DNA of 64,000 bases from G963675935 sp963675935 (lineage in GTDB: Bacteria; Planctomycetota; Planctomycetia; Pirellulales; Thermoguttaceae), in contig CAXXPV010000008.1 of NCBI GenBank assembly GCA_963675935.2, forward strand, positions 682,001-746,000. The letters are read 5' to 3'. Under the pieces are notes generated by a model that saw only the letters and a program-made list of their open reading frames with translations, did no database searches and was not told the origin of the DNA. The position numbers were made by a program, and so were the translations under genes. Positions 59,921-64,000 of the stretch are shown piece after piece. Within the stretch, counting starts at the first letter, position 1, and each line of letters begins with the position of its first letter.

Positions 59921-60226
59921 TACATCACGGTCTCCTTTGATCCGCAGTCGGGCCACGAGCAAAAAGGCCGCCGGCCGGCGCTGGTCGTAAGCAATACGCT
60001 CTTCAACAAACACACGGGTCTTGCCATCGTCTGCCCGATCACCAACACGCGGCGCGACTTCCCCTTCCACGTCGCCGTCGAGGAAGACTCGCCCGTAACG
60101 GGCTTCATCATGGTCGAACAAGTCAAGTCGATCGATTTCCTTGCCCGCGGAGCAAAGAAGATCGGCCGAGCGCCGGACGCCGTTGTGGACGAAGTGCTGG
60201 CGTTGTTGGATGCGTGCATCTATTGA
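59921..60226 (+). pseudogene. mazF: mazF, 3' fragment (codons 11 to the stop)
   Basis: Starts after the second AGGGGGAC. Encodes YITVSFDPQSGHEQKGRRPA, LVVSNTLFNKHTGLAIVCPI (the Arg and Ser/Thr site residues of MazF/PemK) and MVEQVKSIDFLARGAKKIGR. A shorter frame through the IS end (from 59891) can be read, but it lacks the native N-terminus, so activity is doubtful. Confidence 0.9.
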
Positions 60227-60249
60227 ATGGGCCGAATTTAACCCACGGG

Positions 60250-60326
60250 CGATTGGAATTGACAATCCGTGACATTTATCATTTGATCGATGCCAAGAAT
60301 CCATCGGGGGCGAAAGGGGGTGAGTC
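60250..60326 (+). promoter_or_regulatory. Weak promoter and ribosome site before the orphan vapB
   Basis: TTGACA near 60258, 17 bases, then TTTGAT as a poor -10. AAAGGGGGTGAG lies just before the ATG at 60327. Confidence 0.4.
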
Positions 60327-60548
60327 ATGCAGAAAGCAAAAGTTTTCAAGAGCGGGCGAAGCCAAGCCATTCGACTGTCGAAGCAGTTTCGCGTCAACAC
60401 CGCCGAGGTCTATCTGAAGAAGACTTCGGAAGGATTCCTCGTCATCCCCCGTGATCCGTGGGAAGTGTTTTTGGAAGGAGTCCACGAACTATCCGACGAA
60501 TTCATGGCCAAGGGACGACAACAGCCCGAAACACAGACGCAGAATTGA
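60327..60548 (+). CDS. VapB-type antitoxin, apparently orphan
   Basis: 73 residues. MQKAKVFKSGRSQAIRLSKQ and FRVNTAEVYLKKTSEGFLVI form the AbrB-like domain, and VFLEGVHELSDEFMAKGRQQ the toxin-binding part. A VapC gene normally follows at once. Here the next bases encode only a ten-codon start-like piece (MISMDTRIAS) and a stop, then a repeat and truA. Its toxin has probably been deleted. Confidence 0.85.
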   Translation: MQKAKVFKSGRSQAIRLSKQFRVNTAEVYLKKTSEGFLVIPRDPWEVFLEGVHELSDEFMAKGRQQPETQTQN

Positions 60549-60553
60549 CGGCC

Positions 60554-60595
60554 ATGATCTCGATGGACACTCGCATCGCATCAACTGGCTGAAAA
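60554..60595 (+). pseudogene. Possible vapC remnant
   Basis: ATG six bases after the vapB stop. MISMDTRIAS recalls the MxxLDTNxxx start of PIN toxins, but a stop comes three codons later. Too short to be sure. Confidence 0.3.
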
Positions 60596-60634
60596 AAGAA
60601 CGTTGAATGCCAAGTCCCGTCCGGCAGACGGGAC

Positions 60635-61486
60635 CTACTTGTCATACTCGACTCGGACAAGAAAAAGCCCTTGCGGCGGCGCGGTCGGGCCGGCTGCGCG
60701 GCGATCCATCGCACGGAGAACCTCACCGGGCCAATTCTCCGGCCGAGCGCCGCGGCCGACTTCGACCAACGTGCCGACGATCGATCGAACCATGTTGTAG
60801 AGAAATCCGTCGGCCTCGACTTCGAGCGTGATGAAATTTGAAGCCGACGCCGCTTCGACAGGGGAACTTGCAAAACCAACACTTGCGAAACCGCAAGCGG
60901 TTTTTCCCGGTCCTAAATCCCCAATCCCCAATCCCTCGTTGCCCCCCCTGCCCCGCTCCACCGTGAGATCGAAAATCGTCCGAACACTCGTCTTCCGCTC
61001 CGCCCCGCTGCTCTCGAAACTGCTGAAATCGTGCGTGCCAAGCAAAGCCGCCGCGGCCCGGCGCATGACAGAGGCGTCGAGTCGGCCGTAGACATAGTGC
61101 CAAACGTAGCGGCGTAGAAAAACGTCGCGGATCGGGCCGTCGTGAATCACGTAGCGATAACGTTTGCGAACCACGTCGGCGATGGCATGAAAATCGGCAG
61201 ACGTTTCGGCTGCGTCAAGCACGGCGATGTCGTGCGGCAAATTCGCGTTGAGCGCGCGGCAAAACACCTCGGGCGGCAGCGAGCAGTTCGTTCGCAATCC
61301 AACGACCTGACCCAGGGCATGAACGCCGGCGTCGGTCCGACCGCTGGCCAGTGTGCGAACCGATTCGCCGGTGATTTTCTCGATGGCCGTTTCGAGGGTT
61401 TGCTGCACCGTCGGCCGGTCGGGCTGGCACTGCCACCCGGCGTAGGCCGTGCCGTCGTAGGCGATGGTGAGCTTGAGGGTTCGCAA
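60635..61486 (-). CDS. truA: tRNA pseudouridine synthase A
   Basis: 283 residues. Makes pseudouridine at positions 38-40 of tRNA. The start MRTLKLTIAYDGTAYAGWQC, TLASGRTDAGVHALGQVV (catalytic Asp in GRTDAGVHA), HDFSSFESSG and ADGFLYNMVRSIVGTLVEVG are all seen. Between TVERGRGG and FITLEVEADG there is an insert of about 38 residues (NEGLGIGDLGPGKTACGFAS onward) that the family lacks. It is encoded by short dispersed repeats (about 60840-60958). The catalytic parts are complete, so it is probably functional. Confidence 0.93.
   Translation of the reverse strand: MRTLKLTIAYDGTAYAGWQCQPDRPTVQQTLETAIEKITGESVRTLASGRTDAGVHALGQVVGLRTNCSLPPEVFCRALNANLPHDIAVLDAAETSADFHAIADVVRKRYRYVIHDGPIRDVFLRRYVWHYVYGRLDASVMRRAAAALLGTHDFSSFESSGAERKTSVRTIFDLTVERGRGGNEGLGIGDLGPGKTACGFASVGFASSPVEAASASNFITLEVEADGFLYNMVRSIVGTLVEVGRGARPENWPGEVLRAMDRRAAGPTAPPQGLFLVRVEYDK
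60840..60958. repeat. Repeat-derived insert inside truA
   Basis: Holds a ccgcttgcggtttcgcaa-type copy (about 60891-60907), a short tandem ccccaatccccaatccc (60920-60937) and a C-rich form of the G-rich repeat (60945-60958). All occur elsewhere in gaps. The open frame is kept. Confidence 0.75.
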
Positions 61487-61507
61487 GGAAGTCGAATCGC
61501 CGGCAAA

Positions 61508-61819
61508 TTATCGACCGGCTTTCTGAAGGACAACGTACTGTTTTTCGATAATGCGACGGAACGAATCGTTGGTCGTCGCCCAATCGATCACATCCACCTT
61601 GAAGGGTAAATCCGATTCGCGAAATGCTTCGTTGAGGTTGGAGAAAACGGCATCCGCGACAGGCTCGTCGCCGAGAATCGCCAAGTCGAGATCGGAAAAC
61701 GGCTTGGCGGTTGTTCCCACGCGCGAACCGAAGGCCCAAACTTCGCGGTCGGGCACGTGTCCAGCCAAAATGCGAAGCACCTCGGCGATATCGGATTGGT
61801 TCGCGTCAATCGGCGGCAC
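61508..61819 (-). CDS. MntA-like nucleotidyltransferase antitoxin
   Basis: 103 residues from GTG 61819, which overlaps the HEPN gene end by 14 bases. WAFGSRVGTTAKPFSDLDLA shows the minimal nucleotidyltransferase motif GSx10DxD (Gly31, Ser32, Asp43, Asp45). FKVDVIDW adds the third acid. In MntA-HepT systems this enzyme adds AMP to the HEPN toxin and so silences it. A Gln/Val-rich end (EKQYVVLQKAGR) is usual. Confidence 0.9.
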   Translation of the reverse strand: MPPIDANQSDIAEVLRILAGHVPDREVWAFGSRVGTTAKPFSDLDLAILGDEPVADAVFSNLNEAFRESDLPFKVDVIDWATTNDSFRRIIEKQYVVLQKAGR

Positions 61820-62231
61820 GGTTGCGTTGCTCCAATTCCGCGAGTAGATGACGAACGTCATCCCGAAAATCGTTCAACACGCCGACGATTTGCTCGGCTT
61901 TGGCCTGATCGTAGGCGTGACTTGTGATGTTGCGTTTTTCGCGATAATTCCGAAATCTGGCGACATCGGCGATCAAGCCGGCCTCGGCGCCCGAGCGGAC
62001 AATGTCCATGTAGGCCATTTTGTCGATGGCGCTCGGATCGGCCGCGATTTGCTCCAACTGCCGCTTGAGCATTTTGAACGCGAGTTCGTGCGTGAATTCA
62101 AACGCCTGAACCGCCGCGGCGCGAAACTGTTCTCGCAAATCGGCATTCCCGGCCAGATCGGAATTGAGGAATCCGATGCTCTTTTCAAGGGCAGCCAAGG
62201 CATTGCGAAGGGAGGTTAGATCAAGCCGCAT
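61806..62231 (-). CDS. HepT-like HEPN toxin
   Basis: 141 residues, all helical. The RNase motif RX4HXY is present as RNITSHAY (Arg100, His105, Tyr107), where the Tyr is the residue AMPylated in known HepT proteins. Opening LRNALAALEKSIGFLNSDLA and AFEFTHELAFKMLKRQLEQI are family traits. First gene of the pair. It should act on tRNA or mRNA unless modified by the partner. Confidence 0.92.
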   Translation of the reverse strand: MRLDLTSLRNALAALEKSIGFLNSDLAGNADLREQFRAAAVQAFEFTHELAFKMLKRQLEQIAADPSAIDKMAYMDIVRSGAEAGLIADVARFRNYREKRNITSHAYDQAKAEQIVGVLNDFRDDVRHLLAELEQRNRAAD

Positions 62232-62320
62232 ACTGTTTCTCCGGCAATCTCCTACCCAGTAGCTGCAACCGGCACAATGTTACAGAGATCAAACAGCTTC
62301 CCGCATCCGGCAGCCCCCCC

Positions 62321-63322
62321 CTACCCTTTCACCAGCAGTTCCGCGATCTGCACCGCGTTCGTCGCCGCGCCCTTGCGAAGGTTGTCGCTCACGCACCAGA
62401 ACGCCAAACCGGTCGGGCAGGAAAGGTCTTCGCGGATGCGGCCGATGAACGTCTCGTCGCGCTGCGCGCAATTGACCGGCATCGGATATTCCTTCTTCGC
62501 CAAATCGTCCAACACGACCAACCCCGGCGTGGCCGCGAACAGCCCGCGTGCCTCCTCGACCGTGATCTTCCGCTCGGTTTCGACCAGAATGCTTTCGCTG
62601 TGGCAATTGGCCACCGGCACGCGGATGCACGTCGGGCATACCAAAATCTCTTCGTCCTCGAGCATCTTCCGCGTCTCGTACACCATCTTCATCTCTTCCG
62701 ACGTGTAGCCCTCGTGCTTCGGGCCGCCGATCTGCGGAATGCAATTGAACGCGATCTGATAGGGGAACGTCTCGCACTTGAACGGCGTACCGTCCAACAG
62801 GGCCTTCGTGCCGCCGATCAAATCGCGGGTGCCGGCCAAACCGGCCCCGCTCACGGCCTGATACGTGCTGACAACCACACGCCGTACACGGCTGGCGTCG
62901 TGTAGCGGCTTGAGCGCCTGCACCATCTGCGTGGTCGAACAGTTCGGACTGGCGATGATTCCCTTATGGCGGCGAATCGCCTGCGGATTGACCTCCGGGA
63001 TCACCAGCGGCACGTTCGGGTCCATGCGCCAGTAGCCGCTTTCGTCGATCACCACGCAGCCGCGGCGGACGGCGTCCGGGATGTAATCGCGGGCGGTATC
63101 GTCCGGCGTGCTGCTGATAACGAGGTCCACGCCGTCGAAGACTGGTCCCTTCAACTCCTCGACGGTGATTTCCCGCCCGGCAAAGCGAATCTTCCGGCCG
63201 GCCGATCGACCCGAGGCCACGAACTTCATCGTCTTGAAGGGGAACTTCCTGGCTTCAAGCAGTTCACGAATGATGGTTCCGACAGCGCCGGTGGCGCCCA
63301 CGACCGCAACACAATCGAACAC
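62321..63322 (-). CDS. asd: Aspartate-semialdehyde dehydrogenase
   Basis: 333 residues from GTG 63322, with AGGAGA six bases upstream. Converts L-aspartyl-4-phosphate to the semialdehyde with NADPH, a step shared by lysine, threonine, methionine and diaminopimelate synthesis. VAVVGATGAVG (nucleotide loop), SPNCSTTQMVQAL with the catalytic Cys, and later RVPVANCHSESILVETER with the His. Normal length. Alone among repeats. Confidence 0.96.
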   Translation of the reverse strand: MFDCVAVVGATGAVGTIIRELLEARKFPFKTMKFVASGRSAGRKIRFAGREITVEELKGPVFDGVDLVISSTPDDTARDYIPDAVRRGCVVIDESGYWRMDPNVPLVIPEVNPQAIRRHKGIIASPNCSTTQMVQALKPLHDASRVRRVVVSTYQAVSGAGLAGTRDLIGGTKALLDGTPFKCETFPYQIAFNCIPQIGGPKHEGYTSEEMKMVYETRKMLEDEEILVCPTCIRVPVANCHSESILVETERKITVEEARGLFAATPGLVVLDDLAKKEYPMPVNCAQRDETFIGRIREDLSCPTGLAFWCVSDNLRKGAATNAVQIAELLVKG

Positions 63323-63460
63323 GGGAAGTCTCCTGCAAATGAAATTATCAAGTAGCCGCAAACCTATTCATTATCGCAAATTCGCCGGTGAATCTCAACG
63401 GCAAAACAAAAAACCAGGAGAATTGCAAAGTCGCATTTTTTTGGATAGATGGGAAAAGCC

Positions 63461-63545
63461 GTCATTCTGGGCGCAGCGAAGAATCTCCTTGGCCCGCGGG
63501 AACTTACGCGATACCACGGAGATTCTTCGCTACGCCCAGAATGAC
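63461..63545. repeat. MITE core, third copy
   Basis: gtcattctgggcgcagcgaa and its inverse ending cgcccagaatgac surround about 30 bases. Compare 20416-20489 and 21785-21848. Confidence 0.9.
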
Positions 63546-63721
63546 GGCCTCCTGGACTTTGCAGTTCACCTGAACAAAAAACATCAAGTGTTGCAATCCG
63601 CCTCGCCGTCTGTTATACTATACGCATTCGGGGGGGTGGGTTTACAAACACGGCCATCCTCCATTCGCTCCCCAAGTCCGTTCCCGCCATTTCCAACTTC
63701 GACCCTCTCGGGAGACCCGCC

Positions 63722-64000
63722 ATGTCCATGAGATTGTTTTGCGCCATGCTTCTATCGATTTGCCTGTTGCCGGCGGTTGCCGCCGCCCAAAATGTTCCGC
63801 AAGAAGTTTTGCGCAAGGCCGCCCACGTGACGCCGACGCCGCAGCAACTCACTTGGCAAGAGATGGAGTTTACTTGCTTCGCGCATTTCGGCATGAACAC
63901 CTTCACCGACCGCGAGTGGGGTGAAGGCAAGGAAGACCCGAAACTGTTCAACCCCTCGGCCCTCAATGCCGACCAGTGGGTCGCCGCGTGCAAAGCCGCC
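63722..64000 (+). CDS. GH29 alpha-L-fucosidase-like protein (N-terminal part)
   Basis: First 93 codons. Signal peptide (LFCAMLLSICLLPAVAAAQ), then the GH29 opening: QQLTWQEMEFTCFAHFGMNT and DREWGEGKEDPKLFNPSALN, QWVAAC. It would cleave alpha-L-fucosides outside the cytoplasm. The catalytic Asp region lies beyond the window. GGGAG before the ATG. Confidence 0.88.
   Translation, partial: MSMRLFCAMLLSICLLPAVAAAQNVPQEVLRKAAHVTPTPQQLTWQEMEFTCFAHFGMNTFTDREWGEGKEDPKLFNPSALNADQWVAACKAA

Noticed and set aside
60250..60548. Full VapBC operon at the orphan vapB
   Set aside because: No PIN-domain frame follows; only a ten-codon stub is seen.

Overview
The window looks like a chromosomal segment of a planctomycete (Pirellulales-like). 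Support for this is GC-rich DNA, a PEP-CTERM protein with T5SS/PEP-CTERM-type repeats, a BlaI/M56 pair whose membrane peptidase carries a very long carboxypeptidase-regulatory-like tail, leucine-rich-repeat, GYF_2 and zinc-ribbon membrane proteins, a DUF1570-like metallopeptidase, a Hanks-type kinase, a short ECF-like sigma factor and a Tad pilus-type protein. The species assignment is inference. No rRNA, tRNA or CRISPR array was found.

Layout. 1-7.5 kb: a chemotaxis receptor (cut by the window edge), a truncated ThuA gene, an HTH protein and a low-GC RloC-like ATPase with a candidate anticodon-nuclease triad. 7.5-20 kb: metG, coaD, a thymidylate-synthase-like gene, a metallophosphoesterase, a secreted archaemetzincin, a phosphohexomutase homologue that lacks its catalytic Ser, and three membrane proteins (two are zinc-ribbon paralogues, one carries GYF_2). 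20-30 kb: a repeat array, a candidate structured RNA on the minus strand, an aminotransferase, an ISKra4-type element that has clipped a metallopeptidase gene, and a BlaI/M56 module with two clear operators. 30-44 kb: a TacAT-like toxin-antitoxin pair, macro domain, YjbQ, nuclease, HNH, sigma factor, pdxA, dtd, cvpA, accA, a kinase and a DUF6364/PIN pair. 44-55 kb: an Mrr-type winged-helix protein, the ACT/UPF0210 pair, a TadG-like pair, a glycosyltransferase, a VapBC-like pair and an IS3-type element. 55-64 kb: a PEP-CTERM protein, a mazEF operon interrupted by an IS66 element, an orphan vapB, truA, a HepT-MntA pair, asd and the start of a GH29 fucosidase.

Two themes dominate. First, the housekeeping genes are single, scattered and in mixed orientation, and they are separated by many addiction or defence modules, several of which are broken. 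Second, the DNA carries at least ten families of short palindromic repeats. Most lie between genes, but some lie inside genes as in-frame insertions (phosphohexomutase, truA) or at gene ends. The most informative events are the IS66 insertion in mazF (8-bp target duplication and 17-bp end repeats, from which the intact toxin can be rebuilt), the ISKra4 insertion with its own 8-bp duplication, and the candidate RNA at 20143-20328 with a good sigma-70 promoter and a hairpin end.
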